From the NCBI RefSeq assembly GCF_007673235.1, contig NZ_VDZH01000001.1, positions 859,261 to 923,260 on the forward strand: a stretch of 64,000 nucleotides of DNA, in the 5' to 3' direction. This document shows, one piece after another, positions 39,859 through 47,946 of the stretch (position 1 is the first letter of the stretch; each line of letters begins with the position of its first letter). Source of the stretch: Curtobacterium pusillum. Lineage in GTDB: Bacteria > Actinomycetota > Actinomycetes > Actinomycetales > Microbacteriaceae. The translations under genes were made by a program, and so were the position numbers. The notes beneath the pieces were generated by a model. It was not told the origin of the DNA and did not search any database. It saw only the letters and a program-made list of their open reading frames with translations.

Positions 39859-42800
39859 CAGATGAGGTCGTCGGTCAGGTGGTTCGGCGTGCCGAAGCGG
39901 TGCGCCGTAATCGAGACCGCCTGCTCACGGACGAACGGCAGTATCTCGAGCCGACCGGCCTCCGTCACCGGGCCGCCGTACACCGCGACGTCCGGACGCC
40001 CGCCGACCGCCGAGTACAGCGCCGACGTGTTGCCGCCGATGAGCCGCACACGGGTCGACGGGCCCGCCGCGATGGACGACGCGAAGGACTCGTCGGAGAC
40101 CGACTGCGAGATGGACCGGGCGATGGGCAGCGAGCGGATCGCCGAAGCGACGGACTCGGGCAGCGCCGCGACCGTCGACACCTCGATCGTCGTGCCGGCT
40201 CGGAGTGCGGCGGCAACGACGCGCACGAGCTCGACCACCGAGGCGTCAGCGTCGGAGTCTGCAACCGCAGCGAGCCGCACGTGCACCGACGGGAACGGCA
40301 GGTACCGCGCGATGTTCCGCTCGGCGGTGAGGGCCGAGACGTCGGTCGCGGTGCCGAACAGCGTCGACCAGGCCTGCTCGTCCGATGCCAGCGACCGGTC
40401 GAGCACAGGCGACGTGACCTCGGTCGCCCGGACGAACGCATGCACCGCGGCGGATGGAACAGCCGACGCAGTCGACGCAGCGGGCGCCCACGACCCCAGC
40501 CCGAGCAGGTAGTTCAGCCCGCCGGCCTTCGTGCCCGCGCCGACGGCCGACTTCTTCCAGCCACCGAACGGCTGCCGACGGACGATGGCGCCCGTGATGC
40601 CGCGGTTGACGTAGAGGTTGCCCGCCTGGATCCGCTCGAGCCAGGTGCCGATCTCGGCCGGGTCGAGCGAGTGCAGGCCCGAGGTCAGGCCGTAGTCGAC
40701 CTCGTTGACGATGTCGATTGCTTCGTCGAGGGTGTCGGCGGTCATCATGCCGAGGATCGGACCGAAGTACTCGGTGCGGTGGAACTCCGAGCCGCGTCGG
40801 ACGCCCTGACGGACACCCGGGCTCCAGAGCTTGCCGGTCTCGTCGAGCCGCTTCGGCTCGACGGCCCAGGACTCGCCCGCGCCGAGCGTCGTCAGGCCGT
40901 CGAGCAGCTTGCCCGACGCCGGCTCGATGACCGGGCCCATCTGCGTCGCGGCGTCGGTCGGGTAGCCGACGGTGAGCGAGGACACGGCGTCGAGGAGCTG
41001 GTTGCGGAAGCGCTTCGACTTCGCGACCGAGCCGACCATCACCACGAGTGACGCGGCCGAGCACTTCTGGCCGGCGTGTCCGAAGGCCGAGGCGACGACG
41101 TCCTTCACCGCGAGGTCGAGGTCCGACGACGGGGTGACGATCACGGCGTTCTTGCCCGAGGTCTCGGCGAGCAGCGGCAGGTCAGAGCGGAACGAGCGGA
41201 ACAGCTCGGCGGTCTCGTAGGCACCGGTGAGGATGACCTGGTCGACCATCGGCGAGGCGATGAGCTGCTGGCCGAGGTCGTTCTCGGACACCTGCAGGAA
41301 CGCGAGCACGTCAGCCGGGGCTCCGTGGGCGTCGAGCGCGGTCTCGATGATCGACGCGAGGACGGCCCCGGAGCGCGCGGCGGGCGGCGCGGGCTTGAGG
41401 ACGACGGCGGACCCGGCGGCGAGTGCGGCCAGGGTCGAGCCGGCGGGGATCGCGACCGGGAAGTTCCACGGCGGCGCGACGAGGGTCAGCGTGGCCGGGG
41501 TGAACGTGGCACCGTCGAGGTCGTCGAGCTGGGACGCGAGCGAGCCGTAGAAGTGCGCGAAGTCGATCGCCTCGGACACCTCGGGGTCGGCCTGGTCGAT
41601 GGTCTTGCCGGTCTCGGCGGCCATGACCTCGATGAGTGCTGCGCGGTTCGCCTCGAGCGCGTCGCCGACAGCGTGCAGCACGGCGCCACGAGCGGCACCG
41701 GACCAGGTCCCCCAGACCGCACCGGCGGCCTGGACGCGAGCGAGCGCCGCGTCGAGCGACGCGGCGGAGTCGACCCGGGCCTCCTCGACGGCGCGGACGC
41801 CGAGCGTCGACGACGCGATCCGGTCCGTGATGGCCGACCCCCACTGACGCACCGACGCGACCGACGGGTCGCTGTCCGGCGTGTTCTCGAACCGGCCGGG
41901 CCCGGGGCGACCAACGGCCGCGTAGCGGTCGGCGACGCGGTGGGACGCGGGGGCAGCGAGCCCCTCCGGAGTGGCGAGCGGCACGAGCGAGGCGCGGAAC
42001 CGCTCTTCTTCGCGGGCGAACAGCGGCGGCGACGACACGAGCGAGAAGACCGCGGACATGAAGTTGTCCTGCGAGGCGCCCTCTTCGAGGCGGCGGATCA
42101 GGTACGCGATCGCGACGTCGAACTCGCCCGGGTGGACGACCGGCGTGTAGAGCAGCAGCGAACCGACGGTGCGGCGGACGGCCTCGGCCTGTCCCTGTGC
42201 CATGCCGAGCAGCATCTCGAACTCGATGCCGTCCCGCACGCCGCGCTCCCCTGCGAGCAGCCAGGCGTGGGCGACGTCGAACAGGTTGTGGCCGGCGACG
42301 CCGACGCGCACGTTCTCGATGCGCGTCGGGGTCAGCGCCCAGTCGAGGACTCGCTTGTAGTTGGTGTCGGAGTCCTGCTTGGTGTGCCAGGTGGCGAGCG
42401 GCCAGCCGTGCACCGATGCCTCGACCTGCTCCATCGGCAGGTTCGCGCCCTTCACCAGGCGGACCTTGATGCCGGCGCCGCCACGGGCACGACGGGCCGC
42501 GGACCACTCCTGCAGGTGCTCCATCGCGGCGAGCGCGTCGGGCAGGTACGCCTGGAGCACGATGCCGGCTTCGAGGCCGGTGAACTCCGGCTCGTCGAGG
42601 AGCTTCGTGAAGACCGCGATGGTGAGGTCGAGGTCTTTGTACTCCTCCATGTCGAGGTTGATGAACTTGGCCGGGGACGCCGACGCGGCCCGGCGGAAGA
42701 GGGGCCGGAGTTTCTCGATGATGTCCTCGACCGCGTGGTCGAACGCCCACGGCGAGTGCGGGTGCACGGTCGAGGAGACCTTGATCGACACGTAGTCGAC

Positions 42801-43328
42801 GTCGTCGCGGGCGAGGAGCTTGTGCGTGCCCTCGAGCCGGCGGGCTGCTTCGCCCTCGCCGAGCACGGCCTCGCCGAGCAGGTTGACGTTCAGCCGGACG
42901 CCGTCGCGCTTGATCTTGGCGATGGCCGGGCCGAGCTTGGTGTCGGTGGCGTCGACGATGAGGTGGCCGACCATGTTCCGGAGGACGCGGCGCGCGATGG
43001 GCACGACGACGCCGGGCAGTGCCGGTGCCATCCCGCCACCCAGGCGGACGAGCCCACGGAGCGCTGCGGGCAGGAACCCGGGCGCACCGGGAGCGATGGC
43101 GCGGAGCTTGCGGGCGGCGACGCCGAGGTCCTCGGGTCGGACGACGCCGTCGACGAACCCCACGGCGAAGTCGAGCCCGGCGGGGTCGGCGAGAACCCCG
43201 GCGAGCTGTTTCGCCGAGCCGTCGACCGGGTAGGTCTCGGCTTCGGCGAGCCACTGTCGCACGAGCGCGACGGACTGGTCCGCGAGGGCGTCGTGGTCGG
43301 TGGCGGGGTGCTCGTGCAGGGTCGTCAT
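39858..43328 (-). CDS. putA: Bifunctional proline dehydrogenase / delta-1-pyrroline-5-carboxylate dehydrogenase
   Basis: 1156 residues from ATG 43328. Residues about 90-470 are the FAD-dependent proline dehydrogenase barrel (VSIKVSSTVHPHSPW, INLDMEEYKDLDLTI, RGGAGIKVRLVKGANLP). Residues about 540-1000 are the aldehyde dehydrogenase: PPWNFPVAIP, VILTGAYETAELF, AETSGKNA (Glu) and FGHAGQKCSAASL (catalytic Cys, about 756). RRQPFGGWKKSAVG is the P5CDH C-terminal block. No ribbon-helix-helix domain is present, so it is a pure enzyme that oxidises proline to glutamate. A divergent LysR protein probably controls it. Confidence 0.95.
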   Translation of the reverse strand: MTTLHEHPATDHDALADQSVALVRQWLAEAETYPVDGSAKQLAGVLADPAGLDFAVGFVDGVVRPEDLGVAARKLRAIAPGAPGFLPAALRGLVRLGGGMAPALPGVVVPIARRVLRNMVGHLIVDATDTKLGPAIAKIKRDGVRLNVNLLGEAVLGEGEAARRLEGTHKLLARDDVDYVSIKVSSTVHPHSPWAFDHAVEDIIEKLRPLFRRAASASPAKFINLDMEEYKDLDLTIAVFTKLLDEPEFTGLEAGIVLQAYLPDALAAMEHLQEWSAARRARGGAGIKVRLVKGANLPMEQVEASVHGWPLATWHTKQDSDTNYKRVLDWALTPTRIENVRVGVAGHNLFDVAHAWLLAGERGVRDGIEFEMLLGMAQGQAEAVRRTVGSLLLYTPVVHPGEFDVAIAYLIRRLEEGASQDNFMSAVFSLVSSPPLFAREEERFRASLVPLATPEGLAAPASHRVADRYAAVGRPGPGRFENTPDSDPSVASVRQWGSAITDRIASSTLGVRAVEEARVDSAASLDAALARVQAAGAVWGTWSGAARGAVLHAVGDALEANRAALIEVMAAETGKTIDQADPEVSEAIDFAHFYGSLASQLDDLDGATFTPATLTLVAPPWNFPVAIPAGSTLAALAAGSAVVLKPAPPAARSGAVLASIIETALDAHGAPADVLAFLQVSENDLGQQLIASPMVDQVILTGAYETAELFRSFRSDLPLLAETSGKNAVIVTPSSDLDLAVKDVVASAFGHAGQKCSAASLVVMVGSVAKSKRFRNQLLDAVSSLTVGYPTDAATQMGPVIEPASGKLLDGLTTLGAGESWAVEPKRLDETGKLWSPGVRQGVRRGSEFHRTEYFGPILGMMTADTLDEAIDIVNEVDYGLTSGLHSLDPAEIGTWLERIQAGNLYVNRGITGAIVRRQPFGGWKKSAVGAGTKAGGLNYLLGLGSWAPAASTASAVPSAAVHAFVRATEVTSPVLDRSLASDEQAWSTLFGTATDVSALTAERNIARYLPFPSVHVRLAAVADSDADASVVELVRVVAAALRAGTTIEVSTVAALPESVASAIRSLPIARSISQSVSDESFASSIAAGPSTRVRLIGGNTSALYSAVGGRPDVAVYGGPVTEAGRLEILPFVREQAVSITAHRFGTPNHLTDDLI

Positions 43329-43365
43329 GGGTTCAGTGTGGAGCGCCGCATGCTGAAGCGGAAGC

Positions 43366-43388
43366 AACGGTTCGTGACGAATACCGTT
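43366..43388. promoter_or_regulatory. LysR operator between putA and its divergent regulator
   Basis: AACGGT-N11-ACCGTT is a perfect inverted repeat, and the spacer holds a second palindrome, TTCGTGACGAA. Location (about 40 bp upstream of putA and 20 bp upstream of lysR) fits dual control. Confidence 0.65.
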
Positions 43389-43397
43389 CAGCGGAGC

Positions 43398-43403
43398 TAC
43401 AGT
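43398..43403 (+). promoter_or_regulatory. -10 hexamer TACAGT for lysR, leaderless spacing
   Basis: TACAGT is 6 nt before GTG 43410, with no ribosome binding site. Confidence 0.55.
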
Positions 43404-43409
43404 GTCAGC

Positions 43410-44339
43410 GTGCTCGATGTCCGCCGTCTCGTCCTGCTCCGTGAGCTCTCCATCCGGGGCACGATCGCCGCGGTCGCCGAGGCCGTGAACTTCACCCCGT
43501 CGGCGGTCTCGCAGCAGCTCAGCGCCCTGGAGCGCGAGGCCGGCGTGCCCCTGCTCCGGAAGGCCGGTCGGCGGCTGCAGCTCACCCCGCAGGCCGAGGT
43601 CCTGGTGCAGGCGGCCGGGCACGTGATGGACGTCCTCGAGCTGGCGCAGTCGCAGGTCGAGGAGACCATGCCGACGGTGCAGGGTCGGATTCGCGTCGCG
43701 GTGTTCCAGTCCGCGGCCCTCGCCCTCATGCCGAACGCCCTGCACGCCATGGCGACCGAGCACCCGGACGTCCGCATCGAGATGGTGCAGCGGGAGCCGG
43801 AGACAGCACTGCACGAGACCTGGGCCCGCGACTTCGACGTGGTCATCGCGGAGCAGTACCCCGCGCACGCGGCTCCGCACCTGCCGGGGCTGCACCGCGA
43901 GGACCTCACGACCGACGCCGTCCGGCTGGCCCTGCCCCCGATCGACACCGCACTCGCTCCGGTGTCGTCGATCGAGGACGCCGAAGCACTCCCCTGGGTG
44001 ATGGAGCCGCGCGGGACCGCGTCGCGGCACTTCGCCGAGCAGGTCTGCCGACGCTGGGGTTTCGAGCCGGACGTCCGCTACGAGACCGCCGACCTGCAGA
44101 CGCAGATCCGCCTGGTGGAGTCCGGGAACGCCGTCAGCCTGATGCCCGACCTGATGTGGACCGGTCGCACGACGACGTGCCGGCTGGTCGAGCTGCCCGA
44201 GCACCCACGGCGGACGATCTTCACGGTGGTCCGGTCGGCCGGGTCGTCGTCCCCCGCGGTCCGCGCGCTCCGCCACGCCCTCGAACGCGCGGCCGCCGCG
44301 GTGGGTGACGCCGGTACGGACGTCGTGACCGATCTGTGA
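43410..44339 (+). CDS. LysR-family regulator divergent from putA
   Basis: 309 residues from GTG 43410. HTH: RRLVLLRELSIRGTIAAVA, NFTPSAVSQQLSALEREAG. The ligand domain spans about 90-300. Its position and the operator in the gap make it the likely proline-responsive activator of putA, though ArgP- or Lrp-like roles are possible. Confidence 0.9.
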   Translation: MLDVRRLVLLRELSIRGTIAAVAEAVNFTPSAVSQQLSALEREAGVPLLRKAGRRLQLTPQAEVLVQAAGHVMDVLELAQSQVEETMPTVQGRIRVAVFQSAALALMPNALHAMATEHPDVRIEMVQREPETALHETWARDFDVVIAEQYPAHAAPHLPGLHREDLTTDAVRLALPPIDTALAPVSSIEDAEALPWVMEPRGTASRHFAEQVCRRWGFEPDVRYETADLQTQIRLVESGNAVSLMPDLMWTGRTTTCRLVELPEHPRRTIFTVVRSAGSSSPAVRALRHALERAAAAVGDAGTDVVTDL

Positions 44340-44376
44340 CCTCCGACACGTCAGGACCGGTCGTCGTCGAACACTC

Positions 44377-44413
44377 CCTGGGTAGAGGACGCTGATCGAG
44401 CGTCCCACCCAGG
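44377..44413. terminator. Hairpin between lysR and the surface protein gene
   Basis: CCTGGGT-AGA-GGACGCT and AGCGTCC-C-ACCCAGG with a 5-nt loop. It may terminate lysR or structure the leader of the next gene, whose start is 18 nt downstream. Confidence 0.5.
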
Positions 44414-44430
44414 CATCCGAGGGGGATCCC

Positions 44431-46017
44431 ATGAACCAGTCCTGCAAGTACACGCTCCGCCGCAACGCGGCGATCGGAGCGGCCATCGCGATCGTCACCG
44501 CCTCGTCGGCGTTCGGCATCGGGGCGAGCGTCGCCTCCGCGGCCACCGACGAGGCCGCCGCACCGAGCAGCACCACCACGTCCGCACCGCAGGACGCAAC
44601 CACCGCGGCCACCGCGACCACCGCGACCACCGACTCCGACACGCAGCAGGCCGCACCGGACGACGCGCCCGCCGACCCAGCGCCGGCCACCGACCCGGCA
44701 CCCACCACCGAGACGGCGGCACCGGACGACACGCCGGCACCCACCCCGGCCGGGACCACCACGCCCACCGCGGACCCGGGGACGACGACCCCCGCCGCCG
44801 AACAGCCCGCTCCCGAGGCATCGACGCCGGTCACCTGGGCAGAGCCGTCGACCGAGGACGCGCCGATCGTCCTCACCGCGACCGCCGGCCAGCCGTTCTC
44901 GCACACCTTCACGGCCCAGGGCGGCGACGGCCCGCTGGAGTACCTCTTCGCCCCGGTGAACTTCGACCCGACCAACGACGTCAACGGCTGGTCCTGGAAC
45001 GAGCAGACCGGTGTCCTGAGCGCCACCCCGAAGAGCACGATCGACGGGCCCGCACTGTTCCTGGTCACCGCGACCGACATGCACCAGACCGCCAAGCAGT
45101 ACGTCCAGGTCGACATCGAGCCCGGCGCCCCGGTGGGTGTCACGTTCGGTGTCGACAGCTCGGACTCCGACGTCAGCTGGCAGGTCGACGCCGACGGGAC
45201 GATCCGTGAGTACACGCCGGGCGGCACCGGTGAGACCGTGGTGTCGGAGGTCCCCGCCACCGTCGGCTCCTCGATGACCCTCGCGGGGCTGGCCGTCGAT
45301 GCGCTGGGCAACCGCACCACCCCGGGCGACGGGTACCCGCGTTCGACCGTCACGAGCACCACCGCGTCCGACGGCGTGGTCTGGGACCCGAACTGGTCGG
45401 CGAACACGGTGACGTTCTCGGAGCCGGGCACCCGCACGCTGACGGTGTCCGAGGGCGGCGTGTCGACCTCGTTCACGGTCCGCGTCTCCGAAGCCCCCGC
45501 TGCCGTCGCCGGCATCGCCGTCGGGGTGCTCCCCGCGGACGAGACGTCCGGTGACCGTTGGGGCGTCGAGGGCGACGTGATCACCTACTACCCGGCGGAC
45601 GGCGACGCGCAGCGTGTCGACGCGATCCCGGCCCGACAGGGTGACCGGGTGCAGATCCGTGCCCTGGCCGTGGACGCCGACGGGCAGCCGGTCGGTGACC
45701 ACACCGACCTCACCTTCACGAGTGACGTGGCCAGCGACCGCATCGAGTACGACCCCGAGGCTGCGGCCACCTGGGTGACCTTCGACCACGCGTCGCCGCA
45801 CACGATCACCGTGGCCTACGGGGACGTGACGAGCACCATCCGCTTCGAGGTGCAGCCGACCGCGACGACCGTGGCCTCGACCACCCACACGCCGACCGCG
45901 TCGGGCACCCTCGCCTACACCGGTGCCGACGAGTCCGGCCCGCTCGCGTGGGCCCTCGGCCTCCTGGCGTCGGGCGCCGGCCTGCTCGTCTGGCGCCTGC
46001 GTCGCCGACTCAGCTGA
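44431..46017 (+). CDS. Surface protein with LAYTG sortase E signal, paralog 1
   Basis: 528 residues. Sec signal peptide (RRNAAIGAAIAIVTAS..., cleavage near ASA-AT at about 38), then about 100 residues of Ala/Thr/Pro/Asp-rich stalk, a putative-Ig/cadherin-like repeat beginning VTWAEPSTEDAPIVLTATAG, and two homologous modules starting PVGVTFGVDS and IAVGVLPADE, each ending with a FTVRV or IRFEV strand. The C-terminus LAYTGADESG, a hydrophobic stretch and WRLRRRLS form a cell-wall sorting signal of the LAxTG class E type. First of three tandem paralogs. Confidence 0.88.
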   Translation: MNQSCKYTLRRNAAIGAAIAIVTASSAFGIGASVASAATDEAAAPSSTTTSAPQDATTAATATTATTDSDTQQAAPDDAPADPAPATDPAPTTETAAPDDTPAPTPAGTTTPTADPGTTTPAAEQPAPEASTPVTWAEPSTEDAPIVLTATAGQPFSHTFTAQGGDGPLEYLFAPVNFDPTNDVNGWSWNEQTGVLSATPKSTIDGPALFLVTATDMHQTAKQYVQVDIEPGAPVGVTFGVDSSDSDVSWQVDADGTIREYTPGGTGETVVSEVPATVGSSMTLAGLAVDALGNRTTPGDGYPRSTVTSTTASDGVVWDPNWSANTVTFSEPGTRTLTVSEGGVSTSFTVRVSEAPAAVAGIAVGVLPADETSGDRWGVEGDVITYYPADGDAQRVDAIPARQGDRVQIRALAVDADGQPVGDHTDLTFTSDVASDRIEYDPEAAATWVTFDHASPHTITVAYGDVTSTIRFEVQPTATTVASTTHTPTASGTLAYTGADESGPLAWALGLLASGAGLLVWRLRRRLS

Positions 46018-46041
46018 GGCACGTCACGGCGACCGCCTGAC

Positions 46042-46083
46042 GGACTGGAGGCGCGGGGCACGACCGCCCCGCGCCTCCCGCCC
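46042..46083. repeat. Family A palindrome, copy 5 (imperfect)
   Basis: GGACTGGAGGCGCGGGGC and GCCCCGCGCCTCCCGCCC around a 6-bp loop, 22 bp after the first surface protein gene; likely terminator. Confidence 0.75.
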
Positions 46084-46244
46084 GTCGTCGCGCGATCCTG
46101 TGAGAAACCCCAGATCAGAGCGGGTAGTACCGAGATAAAACCGTGATCTCCGGCGGGACCGGAACGGGCCCGCGAACCGTAATGTCAGCACTGACGAGCG
46201 CACGACCACCGGGCGCTCGCGACCCGGACTCCCAGGGGGGAACC

Positions 46245-47651
46245 ATGCACCAGTCCACCAAGCCGCCCGTCCGCCGCGCGGCGACGATCGGCATCGTCGT
46301 GGCGGCGACCGCCATCGGCTCGGTCATCGGCGTCGGCGCGTCCGCGACGGCGGCGACGCCGACGGAACCGACGACACCGACGAGCACCACCACGGCCACC
46401 GCGACGCCGAGCGCCAGCCCGACGACGGAGACGCCAGCGCCGACGCCCAGCGCCAGCCCGACAGTGAGCGCCAGCCCGACGCCGAGCGCAAGCCCGACGC
46501 CGAGCGCGAGCCCCGCCGCGAAGGACTCGGACAGTGCCACCCCGGCCGCAGCACCGGGTGACGGCAGCGACCTCGCGTTCACCGAGCCGTCGACCCAGGC
46601 CGCCCCGCTCGCCCTCACCGCCACGGTCGGCACGCCGTTCAGCCACACCTTCACCACCACGGGCGGCGACGGCACCGTCGCGTACGCCATCCAGGACGCC
46701 CCGTCGGCGGACTACACGGTGAACGTCGAGACCGGCGAGCTGAGCGGTACCCCGACGACCGCCGGCACGTTCGACTTCGAGGTCGTCGCCCTCAGCGGCT
46801 CGACACAGGTGACCGAGTACGTCCGGCTGACCGTCTCGCCGTCGCCGGTCGTCTTCACCGAGCCGTCGACGAAGGCGAAGCCGCTCGCCCTCACCGCCAC
46901 CGCCGGCGCGACGTTCACGCACACCTTCCGCACCACCGGCGGCACGGGGTCGCTGGCGTACGCGATCCAGGACGCGCCCTCGACCGACCTCACCGTCAAC
47001 GTCGAGACCGGCGTGCTCACCAGCACGGTGACGACGGCGGGCACGTACGACTTCGAGGTCGTCGCTCTCCGCGGCACCGCGACCGCCACGGAGTACGTGC
47101 GCCTCACCGTCCTGCCGGCCGCACCCGTCGGGGTCCTCGCGATCGTCGACACCGGCACGCCCGGTGCGACGGTCTGGTCGGTCGCCCCCGGTGGCGTGAT
47201 CAGCGCGTTCACCGGCGGCGGGGAGCCCCTCGGCACCGTGTCGTCGATCCCCGTCCAGCAGGGCGGCTCGCTCGAGGTCTCCGGCCTCGCCGTCGACCGG
47301 TTCGGCAACCCGACCGCGCCGGCATCCGTGGGCACCGGCTTCGGCGCGACGGTGACCAGCTCGGTGGCGTCCGACCCGGTCGTCACCGATCCCCGGGGCG
47401 ACGCCTCGAAGGTGACGTTCCCGCACGCCTCGGACCACCGCCTCACCATCACCCAGGGTGGCGCCTCGACCACGTTCGTCGTCGCCGTCCGTCCGGTCGC
47501 CACGGCCGCGGTCGCGACCACGACGGGCGGCACCGGCAGCACGCTCGCCTACACCGGCGCCGACGAGACCACGCCGTTGGCGTGGGCCCTCGGCCTGCTC
47601 GCCGCGGGCGGCGGGATCCTGGTGCACCGGCTGCGTCGCCGGCGCGCGTGA
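46245..47651 (+). CDS. Surface protein with LAYTG sortase E signal, paralog 2
   Basis: 468 residues from ATG 46245, with GGGGGG 5 nt upstream; an in-frame upstream extension lacks support. Signal peptide ends near ATA-ATP at about 38. A Ser/Pro/Thr repeat stalk (units like PTPSASP) precedes two tandem copies of one roughly 88-residue domain, each beginning FTEPST(Q/K)A(A/K)PLALTAT and containing AYAIQDAPS and TTAGT(F/Y)DFEVVAL. A module beginning APVGVLAIVD then leads to LAYTGADETT, a membrane helix and HRLRRRRA. The domain duplication is recent enough to be obvious by eye. Confidence 0.88.
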   Translation: MHQSTKPPVRRAATIGIVVAATAIGSVIGVGASATAATPTEPTTPTSTTTATATPSASPTTETPAPTPSASPTVSASPTPSASPTPSASPAAKDSDSATPAAAPGDGSDLAFTEPSTQAAPLALTATVGTPFSHTFTTTGGDGTVAYAIQDAPSADYTVNVETGELSGTPTTAGTFDFEVVALSGSTQVTEYVRLTVSPSPVVFTEPSTKAKPLALTATAGATFTHTFRTTGGTGSLAYAIQDAPSTDLTVNVETGVLTSTVTTAGTYDFEVVALRGTATATEYVRLTVLPAAPVGVLAIVDTGTPGATVWSVAPGGVISAFTGGGEPLGTVSSIPVQQGGSLEVSGLAVDRFGNPTAPASVGTGFGATVTSSVASDPVVTDPRGDASKVTFPHASDHRLTITQGGASTTFVVAVRPVATAAVATTTGGTGSTLAYTGADETTPLAWALGLLAAGGGILVHRLRRRRA

Positions 47652-47666
47652 TCGCGACCCGGTAGC

Positions 47667-47770
47667 GGACTGGAGGCACGGTGCCAGCTGGCACCTGGGC
47701 CCACGCCGGCCGGCACCCGGCAGACGCGCCAGCGGCTGCCGGGCCGTGCCCGGCGGGGAGCCTCCAGTCC
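47667..47770. repeat. Family A element, copy 6, with internal insertion
   Basis: Outer arms GGACTGGAGGC and GCCTCCAGTCC are 82 bp apart. The left part continues ACGGTGCCAGCTGGCACC as in copy 1. The interior holds GCCGGCCGGC and a second pair of GCC-rich arms, as if one palindrome had been inserted in another. Confidence 0.7.
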
Positions 47771-47946
47771 GTCCGTTGGTTCCGCACGTCCTCGGGTTCC
47801 CGCACGGACCCCCAAGCCGGGTCACATTTCGGTCTCCGCGATCGTGTCGACCGTCGCCAGGCCCTACGATCCGATCGTGGCCGAGAACTCTCGGCAGATT
47901 CTTACGATCCGGCACCCGACCGGACCTGGACCACCTGGGGGATCCC

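Noticed and set aside
41076..44339. Plus-strand 1087-codon open frame antisense to putA
   Set aside because: Only the last 309 codons (from 43410) encode a LysR protein; the rest is low-complexity antisense sequence without domains.
39858..45584. Very long minus-strand open frame (1908 codons) extending upstream of putA
   Set aside because: Only the part from ATG 43328 has PutA homology. The upstream part is antisense to the LysR gene and the first surface protein, a common shadow in high-GC DNA.
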